Assembly (NCBI GenBank): GCA_029261925.1
Contig: JAJDAJ010000028.1
Location: 23,600-87,599, forward strand
Direction of reading: 5' to 3'
DNA from: Deltaproteobacteria bacterium
Lineage (GTDB): Bacteria > Myxococcota_A > UBA9160 > SZUA-336
Length of the DNA stretch: 64,000 nt
The position numbers and the translations under genes are program-made. Shown piece by piece: positions 1-8,283 of the stretch (the stretch's first letter is position 1; every line of letters starts with the position of its first letter). Under the pieces are notes generated by a model. The model was not told the origin of the DNA, did not search any database, and worked only from the letters and a program-made list of their open reading frames with translations.

Positions 1-337
1 CGGTCTCGGGCAGCGTCCACACGCGGCGCTGGGCCTCTCCGAGCCCGATCCCCGCGTTGTTGAACAGAAGGTGCACCGCACCGTGTGCGTCGAAGGCGTG
101 GGCGGCGAGCGCCTCGACCGAGGCTCCGTCGCTCACGTCGGTGACCCGGCTGCTGATCTCGCCGCCCGACTCGCCCAGCTCGGCGGTCGTGCGCTCCAGC
201 GCGCCCTTCTCCACGTCGGCGAGCACCACGCGCGCACCCTCGCGCAGTAGCGCGGCGCCCAGCGCGCGGCCCACGCCGCTGGCGCCGCCGGTGACGACCG
301 CAACCCGTCCCTCGAAGCTCCGGACTGGCTGCGCCAT
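1..337 (-). CDS. SDR family NAD(P)-dependent oxidoreductase (N-terminal part, runs off window)
   Basis: Only the N-terminal 112 or so residues are in the window. They begin MAQPVRSFEGRVAVVTGGAS, and the TGGASGVG stretch is the Rossmann dinucleotide motif of classical short-chain dehydrogenases. The NNAG motif (LLFNNAGIG) follows near residue 95; the catalytic YxxxK lies outside. The ATG (335-337) overlaps the TGA of the upstream Rieske gene by one base, so the two are probably translationally coupled. It is the last visible gene of an operon read leftwards from 2500. The substrate cannot be inferred, but position next to an oxygenase suggests oxidation of a hydroxylated intermediate. Confidence 0.85.
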   Translation of the reverse strand, partial: MAQPVRSFEGRVAVVTGGASGVGRALGAALLREGARVVLADVEKGALERTTAELGESGGEISSRVTDVSDGASVEALAAHAFDAHGAVHLLFNNAGIGLGEAQRRVWTLPET

Positions 338-1320
338 CACGCTCTCTCGCGCGCGGGCGCGTCGACGTAGAACTGCGAGAAGTAGCGCCGGTACTCGGGG
401 ATCGGCCCGTCGCCGTCGCAGAGCAGGGGACGGGCCTGGTGCACCTTGTGGCTCCAGATCCGGATGTCGTCCTCGACGCCGCCCGCGATGCTCTCGATCG
501 ATGCGCGCCCGATGGCCTCCTCGGGGGAGCCCGGCGCCTCGCGCCGGCGCGTGAACGCGAAGCGGAGCTCGACCTCCTGGTCGTCGATCGGCGTGACGAT
601 CGTCATCAGCAGTGTCTCGGTCCGGCCCCAGAAGCGCGTCCACTTCTGGCCCGCGCCGTTCTGCACCGTGAGCAGGCGGCTGGTGCCGGCCTGGACGCTG
701 CCGTCGGGGTTCTCCCAGGTCCGCGGCCCCTCGAGGGCGCTGCGGCGCATCACCCCGTCGTAGCTGGTCTCGCCCTCGGGCACCGCATCCATGCCGTGCA
801 CGTAGCGGAAGTGCGCCGGGTCGACTCCGTTCTCGGCGATCTCCTGGACGCTGGAGCGGAAGCACCACTGGTAGCGTGTCAGCGGCTCCCAGTCCGGGTC
901 CCCGACCTCCGGGTGCTCGACCACGTCGAAGAAGGGCTTCTCGCCGCTCGGGTGGTACCAGGCCCAGACGATCTGGTTGCGCTCGACGACCGGGTAGCTC
1001 CCCAGCGCGCCGGGTCTCTCGACCTTCGCGGGCATGCGCTTCGCGTACGGCACGTCGACGCAGCGGCCGTCGGGCGCCCAGGCCCAGGCGTGGAAGGGAC
1101 AGCGCAGCGCCTCGTCGTCGACGTGCCCGCCGTGGCCCAGGTGCGCGCCCAGGTGCGGGCAGTGGGCGTCCATCAGGGCGGGAACGCCGGAGGCCGTGCG
1201 GAAGAGCACCAGCTCGCGGCCGAAGTAGCGCACGGGTCGCACGTCGCCGGGCGCAAGCTCGTCCGCGTACGACACGAGGAACCAGCCGAAGGGAACGGGG
1301 TGGGGCAGGGGCTCGGGCAT
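337..1320 (-). CDS. Rieske [2Fe-2S] non-heme iron oxygenase, KshA/aromatic-ring-hydroxylase-like
   Basis: This 327-residue protein has an N-terminal Rieske domain with the ligands C54-x-H56 and C74-x2-H77 (CPHLGAH, CPFHAW). A catalytic domain follows whose mononuclear iron motif is visible as N164/D167/H170/H175 in ENGVDPAHFRYVHG. The family uses electrons from a reductase/ferredoxin to hydroxylate aromatic or steroid rings. The single-subunit layout resembles 3-ketosteroid 9-alpha-hydroxylase oxygenase (KshA) and the DAF-36/Neverland type more than two-component ring dioxygenases, but the substrate is inference. No reductase lies beside it; a Rieske ferredoxin is at 55015-55329. It starts at ATG 1320, one base after the upstream amidohydrolase stop. 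Confidence 0.85.
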   Translation of the reverse strand: MPEPLPHPVPFGWFLVSYADELAPGDVRPVRYFGRELVLFRTASGVPALMDAHCPHLGAHLGHGGHVDDEALRCPFHAWAWAPDGRCVDVPYAKRMPAKVERPGALGSYPVVERNQIVWAWYHPSGEKPFFDVVEHPEVGDPDWEPLTRYQWCFRSSVQEIAENGVDPAHFRYVHGMDAVPEGETSYDGVMRRSALEGPRTWENPDGSVQAGTSRLLTVQNGAGQKWTRFWGRTETLLMTIVTPIDDQEVELRFAFTRRREAPGSPEEAIGRASIESIAGGVEDDIRIWSHKVHQARPLLCDGDGPIPEYRRYFSQFYVDAPARERA

Positions 1321-1321
1321 C

Positions 1322-2500
1322 TCAGGCCTCCGCGGTACCGAACAGGGAGCGCGGCGGCCCGATGCGCTTCGCGATCGGCAGCAGCGCGTCGAGATCGAGG
1401 CCGTAGCACTCCACGGCGTTCAGGCCGAACAGCGGCTCGAGCTCGGAGGGCGGCAGACCCTTGAAGTCCTGCAGCCGCGCTGCGGTGTTCGGCCACAGCC
1501 CCTCGGGGTGCGGGTAGTCGGTGCCCCACATCATGTTCCCCACGCCGATCTGGTGGCGGCGCGAGATGCCGAGCGGATCGAGCAGCGAGGCGCCGATCCA
1601 GCAGTTGCGCGCGAAGTACTCGCTGGGCTCCATCGACAGGTGCTCGCGGAAGTTCCCGAGCTTGCCGCTGGTGTGCTTCTTCGAGGCGCGGATCTCCATG
1701 AGCTCGAGCATTGCCGGCAGGTGGAACTCGCTGACCTCGGTCACGGCGAACTTCAGGCGCGGGAAGCGCTCGAAGACCCCGCCGAAGATCAGCACCCAGA
1801 GCGGGCGCGCCGCCCAGAAGACGAACTCGGTCAGGTAGATGCCCATCATGCCGGGCAGATCCTCGTAGTCCGGCGTCGGGCCGGAGTGCGTGTGCACGAC
1901 CATGCCCAGGTCCTGGCACGCGGCCCAGAGCGGCTCGTAGCGGGGATGGTGGTACGCGGGGTAGTCGCCCCAGAGGGCCGGGATCAGGATGCCACGCATC
2001 CCGGCCTGATGCGCCCGGTGGGTCTCCTCGACCGCGGCGTCCACGTCGTACAGCGCGGGCACGATGGCGATCCCGATGCGGCGCTCCGGCGCCAGGGAGC
2101 AGAAATCGGCCAGCCAGCGGTTGTGGGCCCGCGCACCGGCCCACTGCAGCTCCGGCTCCACACCCCAGGGCTTGAGGCCCAGCCCCGCGCCGAACGGCGG
2201 GGCATTCATCTCGGTGATCCCGTCGGGGAAGAGCACCTCGCCCACCACGCCGTCGGCGTCGATCACCTCGAGGCGCTGGTCGGAGTCCCAGGCCCCCGTG
2301 AGCTTCTGCTCGATGCCCTGGCGCCAGCGCTCGTTGAAGTCCTTCACGAAGAACTTCCGCGCGTTATCGTCGGTCACGGCGATCTGTTCGGCCAGGGCGG
2401 CGTCGAAGGCGTCGTGGTAGCGGGCGTCCACGTAGTCCCGGTAGTGCTGGGGCTGCAGCCCGGCGTGACCGTCCGAGGAGATCATCAGGTAGCGATCCAT
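1322..2500 (-). CDS. Amidohydrolase-2 family metal-dependent hydrolase/decarboxylase
   Basis: This 392-residue protein belongs to the COG2159/PF04909 TIM-barrel group, which contains hydrolases and non-oxidative decarboxylases of the ACMSD/gamma-resorcylate type. Visible motifs are MISSDGHAG at the N terminus (the strand-1 metal site, D-x-H), VVHTHSG in mid-protein and MWGTDYPHPEG near the C terminus, whose Asp is a usual metal ligand. The frame is open upstream, but ATG 2500 is chosen because GGGGGAGG lies just before it and the conserved fold starts there. First gene of the operon with the Rieske oxygenase and SDR; divergent from the MFS gene across an 89-bp gap. Two other members are at 32042 and 43962. 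Confidence 0.85.
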   Translation of the reverse strand: MDRYLMISSDGHAGLQPQHYRDYVDARYHDAFDAALAEQIAVTDDNARKFFVKDFNERWRQGIEQKLTGAWDSDQRLEVIDADGVVGEVLFPDGITEMNAPPFGAGLGLKPWGVEPELQWAGARAHNRWLADFCSLAPERRIGIAIVPALYDVDAAVEETHRAHQAGMRGILIPALWGDYPAYHHPRYEPLWAACQDLGMVVHTHSGPTPDYEDLPGMMGIYLTEFVFWAARPLWVLIFGGVFERFPRLKFAVTEVSEFHLPAMLELMEIRASKKHTSGKLGNFREHLSMEPSEYFARNCWIGASLLDPLGISRRHQIGVGNMMWGTDYPHPEGLWPNTAARLQDFKGLPPSELEPLFGLNAVECYGLDLDALLPIAKRIGPPRSLFGTAEA

Positions 2501-2589
2501 GGGGCCTCCCCCGGGGCACCGGAGCGCCCCCTGACCAGTGTAAACCAGCGGGCTGGCCGGCTGGAAGCAGGGCGCCCCCGCCGTGTAGC

Positions 2590-3876
2590 ATGCCGCGCAA
2601 CATGAGCGCGCCCCCACCGGCCCCGCGCGCCCGCTACGCGCTGGGCGTGCTCTTCGTGGTCTACGCCGTCAGCCTGATCGACCGGCAGATCCTGGCGATG
2701 CTGCTCCCGCCGATCAAGGCGGAGCTGGGCCTGCGCGACTGGCAGCTCGGCTTCCTCTCGGGGCTCGCCTTCGCCCTGTTCTACAGCACCGCCGGCATCC
2801 CCCTGGCGCGGCTGGCCGACCGCGGCTCCCGGCGCAACGTGATCGCCGCGGGCATGGTGATCTGGAGCGCGGCCACGGCGCTCTGCGGCGGGGCGCGCAG
2901 CTTCGTGCAGCTCGCGCTGGCGCGCGTCCTGGTCGGCGCCGGCGAGGCCGCCGGGAGCCCCCCGAGCCACTCGCTGATCTCCGACCTGTACCCCCCGCAG
3001 CGGCGCGCTCGCGCCCTCGCGATCTACACCATGGGTGCGAACTTCGGGATCATGGGCGGCTACCTGCTCGGGGGCTGGCTCGCCGAGTCGATCGGCTGGC
3101 GCTGGACCTTCGTCGTCGTCGGCGTCCCCGGCATCGTGATCGCGGTCGTGGTCAAGTTCACGCTGCCCGAGCCCAAGCGCGGCGCGATCGAGGCCCGCGT
3201 CGACGACACGCCGCAGCCGCCGCTGGGAGAGTCGCTGCGCTACCTGTTCCGGCTGCGGGCATACCGGCAGATCGGCATCGCCACCTCGCTGTACAACGTG
3301 GCCTCGTACGGCTTCATGTTCTGGGTGCCCACCTTCATGGAGCGGGCGCACGGCATGAGCCTCACCGAGATCGGCCTGTGGCTGGGGCCGATCTCCGGGA
3401 TCGCGGGGGCGACCGGTGCGTTCGCGGGCGGCTGGCTCGCGGACCGGGGCGCCCTGCGCGACGAGCGCTGGCTCGCCTGGGTCCCGGCGTACGCCGGTAT
3501 CGCGGCCACGCCGTTCATCCTGCTCTTCCTGCTGGTTCCCGACGCGTACCTGGCGCTGCTCTGCTACGTGCCGGTCACGCTGCTCACCGCCATGTGGACC
3601 GGCCCGACCTACTCGGCCGTGCAGGGGCTGGTCTCGCTGCGCATGCGCGCCACCGCGTCGGCGGTGCTGCTCTTCATGCTGAACTTCATCGGCTTCGGCA
3701 TCGGCCCGCAGCTGGTCGGCATCCTCAGCGACCTGCTCGAGCCGGTCTGGGGCAGCGCGGCGATCCGCTACGCCCTGCTGTTCGTGGGACTGTGCAAGGC
3801 CTGGGCGAGCCTGCACTCGTTCCTGGCCGCGAAGCACCTGCGCCGCGAGCTGCAGCTCGCCCGCGAGGCGGGATAG
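2590..3876 (+). CDS. MFS transporter, Spinster-like
   Basis: This 428-residue protein has about twelve hydrophobic helices and a major facilitator layout. The first helix contains the VSLIDRQILAML stretch typical of the Spinster-like/sugar-acid MFS group. The loop 2-3 signature GIPLARLADRGSRR and the helix-4 GAGEAAGSPPSHSLISD segment are present. It presumably moves an organic anion, lipid-like compound or degradation substrate across the inner membrane, driven by protons. ATG 2590 and the in-frame ATG 2602 are both possible starts; neither has a good Shine-Dalgarno. It ends 7 bp before the convergent acyl-CoA dehydrogenase gene. A close paralogue is at 17506-18810. Confidence 0.88.
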   Translation: MPRNMSAPPPAPRARYALGVLFVVYAVSLIDRQILAMLLPPIKAELGLRDWQLGFLSGLAFALFYSTAGIPLARLADRGSRRNVIAAGMVIWSAATALCGGARSFVQLALARVLVGAGEAAGSPPSHSLISDLYPPQRRARALAIYTMGANFGIMGGYLLGGWLAESIGWRWTFVVVGVPGIVIAVVVKFTLPEPKRGAIEARVDDTPQPPLGESLRYLFRLRAYRQIGIATSLYNVASYGFMFWVPTFMERAHGMSLTEIGLWLGPISGIAGATGAFAGGWLADRGALRDERWLAWVPAYAGIAATPFILLFLLVPDAYLALLCYVPVTLLTAMWTGPTYSAVQGLVSLRMRATASAVLLFMLNFIGFGIGPQLVGILSDLLEPVWGSAAIRYALLFVGLCKAWASLHSFLAAKHLRRELQLAREAG

Positions 3877-3883
3877 CCGGTCC

Positions 3884-4813
3884 TCAGCTCAGCCAGCGCG
3901 CCTGCGCGATGGCGCGCTGGTGGCTCGCGGCGCCGTCCATCTCGAGCTTGAGGGCCTGCAGGCGCATGGTCCACACGTGCAGGTCGTGCTCGTGCGTGAA
4001 GCCGATCGCGCCCGAGAGCTGGTGCATCTCGGCGAAGACCTGGCGCGCGGCGCCGGTCGCGTAGGCGGCCGCGACCGCCGCGGCCTCCGTCTGCGCTCCG
4101 TGGTAGGCCGCCTCGAGCGCGAGCCAGCGCACGCCCTCGACGAGGATCGCGCACTCGGCCAGGCGGTGCTGCACCGCCTGGAACGACGCGATCGGGCGGC
4201 CGAACTGCTCGCGCTGCTTCAGGTACGCCACCGTGCAGTCGAGGGCGGCGCGCATGGTGCCAGCCGACTCGGTCGCGATGGCGACGCGCCACCAGTCGCG
4301 CAGGCGCTGTCCGCTGCCCGCCCCCAGCGGCTCGCCGCGCTCCAGCGCGCCGGCCGCCAGCCGCGCGACCGGATAGCCGAAGTTCGAGCGGACGGGCTCG
4401 ACGTCTGCCGGGCCCAGCTCGACCACGCGGGCCTGGTCGCCGGCGTCGACGAGCAGGGTGCGCGCGTGCGGCGCGAAGCGCACCAGGCGGTCGCCGCCGC
4501 GGCGCGCCAGGGCCAGCGGGCCGTCGAGGGCGCGTCCGGCGACGGCCGGGGCCACCAGTGCCGAGGCGCCGATGCTCACGACGCCGGCGGCCTGCGCGAC
4601 CGCGTCGACGAGCAGCGCCGCCTCCAGCGGGCCGGTCTCGTCGTCGAGGTACATCTGCGCGAAGCCCGCGCCGGCCAGCGCCTCGTCGAGCGCGTCGTCG
4701 TAGGCGCCCTTCTTGCCCAGCTCGATCGCCCGCGCCGGACCCGCGTGGCGCTCGAGCAGCTGGCCGAGCGCCTCCAGGATCGCCTGCTGGTCGTCGGAGA
4801 GGTCGAGGTCCAT
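3884..4813 (-). CDS. Acyl-CoA dehydrogenase, short subunit of a probable heteromeric pair
   Basis: This 309-residue protein is shorter than the usual 380 and has a divergent N-terminal half. The C-terminal helical domain is clear: YLKQREQFGRPIASFQAVQH and HQLSGAIGFTHEHDLHVW are the FAD/tetramer motifs of acyl-CoA dehydrogenases. Its ATG (4811-4813) overlaps the TGA of the 382-residue dehydrogenase by one base. Adjacent unequal pairs are known to form alpha2beta2 enzymes, for example FadE28/FadE29 (ChsE1/ChsE2) in mycobacterial steroid side-chain oxidation, with only one subunit carrying the catalytic base. I infer the same here. The frame stays open upstream, but that part is out-of-frame sequence of the neighbour. 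Confidence 0.85.
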   Translation of the reverse strand: MDLDLSDDQQAILEALGQLLERHAGPARAIELGKKGAYDDALDEALAGAGFAQMYLDDETGPLEAALLVDAVAQAAGVVSIGASALVAPAVAGRALDGPLALARRGGDRLVRFAPHARTLLVDAGDQARVVELGPADVEPVRSNFGYPVARLAAGALERGEPLGAGSGQRLRDWWRVAIATESAGTMRAALDCTVAYLKQREQFGRPIASFQAVQHRLAECAILVEGVRWLALEAAYHGAQTEAAAVAAAYATGAARQVFAEMHQLSGAIGFTHEHDLHVWTMRLQALKLEMDGAASHQRAIAQARWLS

Positions 4814-5961
4814 CAGGGCTCCCGCGGCAGGCCGAGCCAGCGGCTGGCGATCAGGTTGAGCTGGATCTCCGTGGCTCCGACCGCCACGCCGGCCGTGATG
4901 GCCATGCGGAAGTTGGAGTCGGCGAAGCTGCCGTACTCCAGCGCCTCGGCGCCGAAGATCTCCAGCGCGAGCTCCGCGATGGCGGTGTCGGCGCGCGTAC
5001 CGGCGACGCGGGCGAGGTTCGTGTCGGCCGAGGGCGGATGGCCCTTGGTGCGCAGATCGATCACGCGGTAGGCGAGCAGGCGACCCGCCTCGCACATGGC
5101 GCGTGCCTCCCCGAGCCGCTCCTGGATCTTCGGGTCCTCCAGCATGCCGCGCTCGCGCGCGAGCTCCGCGAGGCGGTCGATCGTGAGCGCGGCGCGCGCG
5201 TAGCGCGCGGCGCCGGCGCGCTCGAAGGCGAGCGCGTAGCTCACGACGTCCCAGCCCTCGTTCTCGGGACCGAGCCGGCAGGAGACCGGCACGCGCACGT
5301 CCGTGAAGAAGACCTCGTGGAAGTAGCGGTCGCCGACGACCGAGGGGATCTCGCGCACCTCGATCCCCGGGGCGTCCATCGGCACGAGCAGCACGGAGAT
5401 ACCGCGGTGGCGCTTCGAGCCGGGATCCGTGCGCACCAGCAGGATGATGAACTCGGCGTGGTTCGCGTACGACGTCCAGATCTTCTGGCCGTTGATCACG
5501 TACTCGTCACCCTCGCGACGCGCCTGGGTGCGCAGCGCCACCAGGTCGGAGCCTGCGTCCGGCTCCGAGAAGCCCTGGCACCAGAGCACCTGGCCCCCCG
5601 CCATGCGCGGCAGGTGGTAGGCCTGCTGCTCCTCGGTGCCGTAGTGCATGATCGCCGGCCCGATCCAGTTGTAGTTCATGTACTGCGGGCCGCGCGGCTC
5701 GCCGATCGCCCAGAGCTCCTCTCCGAGGATCGCGTGTCGCCAGGGGGTGCAGTCGCGACCCCCGAACTCCGACGGCCAGTGCTGGGTCAGCCAGCCCCGA
5801 TCCGCGAGCCTGCGGCAGAACTCGCGCGAGAACGTCGCCTGGGCGTCGCTGCCCGGGCCGTCCTTGGACAGCTCGGACCAGTCGTCGGGCAGCGTCTCGT
5901 CGAGGAACGCCCGCAGCTCGCTGCGGAACTCGGCATCCTCTCGTGGCCAGTCGAACTCCAC
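4813..5961 (-). CDS. Acyl-CoA dehydrogenase, full-length subunit
   Basis: This 382-residue flavoprotein has the usual three domains. The mid-domain FAD/substrate signature reads CQGFSEPDAGSDLVALRT followed by GQKIWTSYANHAEF. The helix-G region ALAFERAGAARYARA carries a Glu that is a plausible catalytic base, as in isovaleryl-CoA and FadE29-type enzymes. The start is GTG 5961, not an upstream ATG, because AGGAGG lies 4 nt before it (5966-5971) and the conserved N terminus (VEFDWPREDAEFR) begins there. It is coupled to the 309-residue dehydrogenase downstream and divergent from the LLM gene at 6097 across about 135 bp. It introduces an alpha-beta double bond into an acyl-CoA. Confidence 0.88.
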   Translation of the reverse strand: MEFDWPREDAEFRSELRAFLDETLPDDWSELSKDGPGSDAQATFSREFCRRLADRGWLTQHWPSEFGGRDCTPWRHAILGEELWAIGEPRGPQYMNYNWIGPAIMHYGTEEQQAYHLPRMAGGQVLWCQGFSEPDAGSDLVALRTQARREGDEYVINGQKIWTSYANHAEFIILLVRTDPGSKRHRGISVLLVPMDAPGIEVREIPSVVGDRYFHEVFFTDVRVPVSCRLGPENEGWDVVSYALAFERAGAARYARAALTIDRLAELARERGMLEDPKIQERLGEARAMCEAGRLLAYRVIDLRTKGHPPSADTNLARVAGTRADTAIAELALEIFGAEALEYGSFADSNFRMAITAGVAVGATEIQLNLIASRWLGLPREP

Positions 5962-6096
5962 GGCACCTCCTGGGAGCGGCAGCATACAACGCCCACCCCC
6001 GGTCTTCAGGCCCCGCGACGCGCCGGCGCTGGCCGGGCTCGGGGCAGGGCCGCGCGGAACCGGCAAGCCAGTACAATGTGCCGCCGGAGGTCAGCC

Positions 6097-6990
6097 ATGA
6101 AGCTCGGATTCCTGCCGCCCATGGAGCGGGGGCGCAGCACGTCGCCGGACTGGGTGATCCGTCTGGCCGAGATGGTCGAGGGGCTCGGCGTGCACTCGAT
6201 CTTCGGCGTGGAGCACGTGGTGATCGCCGAGGACTACGAGCCGCTGTACCCCTACTCGGCGGACGGCCGCATGCCCGCCGGGCCCAGCACGGTGATCCCG
6301 GACCCCCTGGAGTGGCTGAGCTTCGTGGCCGCCCGCACCTCGGACCTGCGCCTGGGAACGGCGGTGATCATCGCGTCGCAGCACAGCGCGGCGATCCTGG
6401 CCAAGCGCGCGGCCACGCTCGATGCGCTGTCCGGGGGCCGTTTCGAGATGGGCGTCGGCCTCGGCTGGCAGCGCGAGGAGTACGAGGCGATCGGCGTGCC
6501 GTACCGCGACCGCGGGCGCCGGCTCGACGAGAACATCGAGGCCATGCGCGCCCTGTGGCGGGATGCGCCGGCCACCTACCACGGCAAGTACGTCAGCTTC
6601 GACCGCGTGCACTGCGACGTGAAGTGCGCGCAGCCCGGGGGCGTGCCGATCGTGATCGGCGGCAGCACGGACTTCGCCGCGCGGCGCGCGGGTCGGCTCG
6701 GCGACGGTTTCTTCCCGTTCGTGATCTCGCCCGAGGACTTCGCCGAGCGCGTCGAGCTGATCGGCAAGACCGCGCGCGAGCACGGGCGGGATCCGCAGCA
6801 GATCGAGCTCACCGCCTGGCCCGGCAGTCTGGACTTCGAGCGCGGCTTCGACCTGCCGTTCGTGCGCGCCTACGCCCAGGCCGGAGCCTCGCGCCTGGTG
6901 ATCTCGGGCATGGAGAGCGGCAGCGCCGAGCTCGACGACATGCGCGACCTGATCCGCCGCTACCAGGACGAGATCCTGGCGCGGCTCTGA
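6097..6990 (+). CDS. LLM class (luciferase-like) F420-dependent oxidoreductase
   Basis: This 297-residue TIM-barrel protein starts MKLGFLPPMERGR after a GGAGG box 6 nt upstream. Family features are LRLGTAVIIASQHSAAILAKRAATLDALSGGRFEMGVGLGW, with the GGRFxxGVGxGW flavin-binding signature near residue 110, and the late PIVIGG and RRAGRLGDGFFPF motifs. Proteins of this TIGR03619 type use reduced F420 or FMN to oxidise or reduce aldehydes, ketones or ring carbons. It lies 35 bp ahead of the GrdB-like selenoprotein and probably shares its transcript. A second, longer LLM protein is at 47123. Confidence 0.88.
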   Translation: MKLGFLPPMERGRSTSPDWVIRLAEMVEGLGVHSIFGVEHVVIAEDYEPLYPYSADGRMPAGPSTVIPDPLEWLSFVAARTSDLRLGTAVIIASQHSAAILAKRAATLDALSGGRFEMGVGLGWQREEYEAIGVPYRDRGRRLDENIEAMRALWRDAPATYHGKYVSFDRVHCDVKCAQPGGVPIVIGGSTDFAARRAGRLGDGFFPFVISPEDFAERVELIGKTAREHGRDPQQIELTAWPGSLDFERGFDLPFVRAYAQAGASRLVISGMESGSAELDDMRDLIRRYQDEILARL

Positions 6991-7025
6991 GACCGCGCCG
7001 CACGGCGCGGGCCGGGAGGCCGACC

Positions 7026-8216
7026 TTGAAGCACGACGACGCGATCCGCGAGGCGCTCGCCTGGGCGCCCGTTCCCGAGCTGGGCGAGCCACCCTTCGCC
7101 TCGCCACCGGCGCTGGCGGGGGCGACCGTCGCCGTGGTGACCACCGCGGGCCTGGCGCATCGGGGCGAGCCCTGGGAGGACCAGTCGAGCGCCTACCGCG
7201 CCTTCGCGCGCGACGACGATGCGATCGTCATGGCGCACAACAGCGTCAACCTCGATCGCAGCGGCTTCGCGGCGGATCGCAACGTGGCCTACCCGATCGA
7301 CCGCCTCGGGGAGATGGCGCGTGAGGGGGTCATCGGCGGCGTGGCCCCGCGCCACCTGTCGTTCCTGGGCTCGACCTTCGAGCTCTCGACCATGCGGCTG
7401 GACACCGGTCCGCAGGCGGCGCGCATGCTGCGCGACGACGGCGTCGACGTGGTCCTGCTCACCCCCGTCTGACCCATGTGCACGCGTGCGGTCTGCACGC
7501 TCGCGCACGCCTTCGAGGAGGCCGGCATCGCCACCGTGGCGCTGGTCTCGAACCGCGTCCACGCCGAGCGCCTGAGCCCGCCGCGCGCGCTGTACTGCCG
7601 CTTCCCGCTCGGCCGACCGCTGGGCGTCCCGCGCGATGCCGCCTTCCAGCGCCGCGTGCTCGACGCCGCCTTCGCGCTGCTGGAGCGGCCCCGCGGTCCG
7701 GTCCTCGAGACCTTCCCGGAGGTGATCGAGGATGCTGCCGACGCCCCGCTCGCCTGTCCGCTCCCACCGCGCCACGATGCCTCGCTGCCGCCCGCCGTGG
7801 ACGAGGCGCGCGGGCTGCGGCCGGCCTGGGAGCGCGCCCGCGCCGCCTCGGGGGGCACGCAGGTCGGGCGTGTGGTCGACGCCGACGGCATCCCGGACGC
7901 GATCGCCGCGCTGGTGCGGATCGCGGGGGGCACGCCCTGGAACGAGGCGGGCCTGCCCGGCGAGCCGGCGGCGACCGCCATGGACGTGCGCGCCTACTAC
8001 GAGGAGGCCGCAACGGGGCTGGCCGGTCACGTACCCGCGGCCCGCGCGGCCGAGGCCTGGCTGTTCCAGTCCACCGAGACCGGGCGTGTGCTCCGGCGCG
8101 TGCTCGAGCAGGTGCGCGACGCGGCCCCGCCGTTCCCGGCGCTGCTGTACCTGATCCCCTACTCGCAGCAGCCGGCGGAGGCGATGCACCGCTTCGAGCC
8201 ACCCGCGGAGGCCTAG
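7026..8216 (+). CDS. GrdB/PrdB-type glycine/sarcosine/betaine reductase selenoprotein B family protein; in-frame TGA read as selenocysteine
   Basis: Two open frames (7026-7469 and 7473-8216) lie in the same phase, separated only by TGA at 7470-7472. Read through, they give one 396-residue protein of the GRDB family (PF07355). The N-terminal half has the family's VAVVTTAGLAHRGEPW, YPIDRLGEMAREGVIGG and DGVDVVLLTPV. The TGA falls exactly where family members carry selenocysteine or cysteine, giving U149-P-M-C152-T-R, followed by AHAFEEAGIATVALVS. The C-terminal half matches the RCLYCRFPLGRPLGVP-like region and an acidic tail. Start is TTG 7026 with GGGAGG 6 nt upstream. A SECIS-like hairpin lies just after the TGA. 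GrdB acts with thiol partners to reduce C-N bonds; the role of such proteins in aerobes is unknown. No selenium genes (selA-D) are in the window. Confidence 0.82.
7473..7508 (+). promoter_or_regulatory. bacterial SECIS-like stem-loop downstream of the TGA codon
   Basis: A perfect 6-bp upper stem (GCGTGC 7484-7489, GCACGC 7495-7500) closes the loop GGTCT (7490-7494). A lower 4-bp stem (7478-7481 with 7505-7508) is separated by a small internal loop. The loop begins 17 nt after the TGA. From memory, the E. coli fdhF SECIS has GGTC in its loop 18 nt after its UGA, flanked by the same TGC...GCAC bases, and the loop G-U is what SelB contacts. The near-identity of spacing and loop is strong support for selenocysteine insertion. 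Confidence 0.75.
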
Positions 8217-8283
8217 CAGGCGGTTGAAGACCCCCGGGCCGGGCTCTTGCAGCCTGGGCGCGACTCCGCGGCCGGGCGCCGCG

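Noticed and set aside
4558..6990. Long plus-strand frame covering the acyl-CoA dehydrogenase region
   Set aside because: Only the part from ATG 6097 is a gene (LLM protein); the rest is antisense to the dehydrogenases.
7026..7472. Selenoprotein region read as two separate genes or as a nonsense-mutated pseudogene
   Set aside because: The two halves are in the same phase, both match one family, the TGA is at the known Sec position and a SECIS-like hairpin follows.
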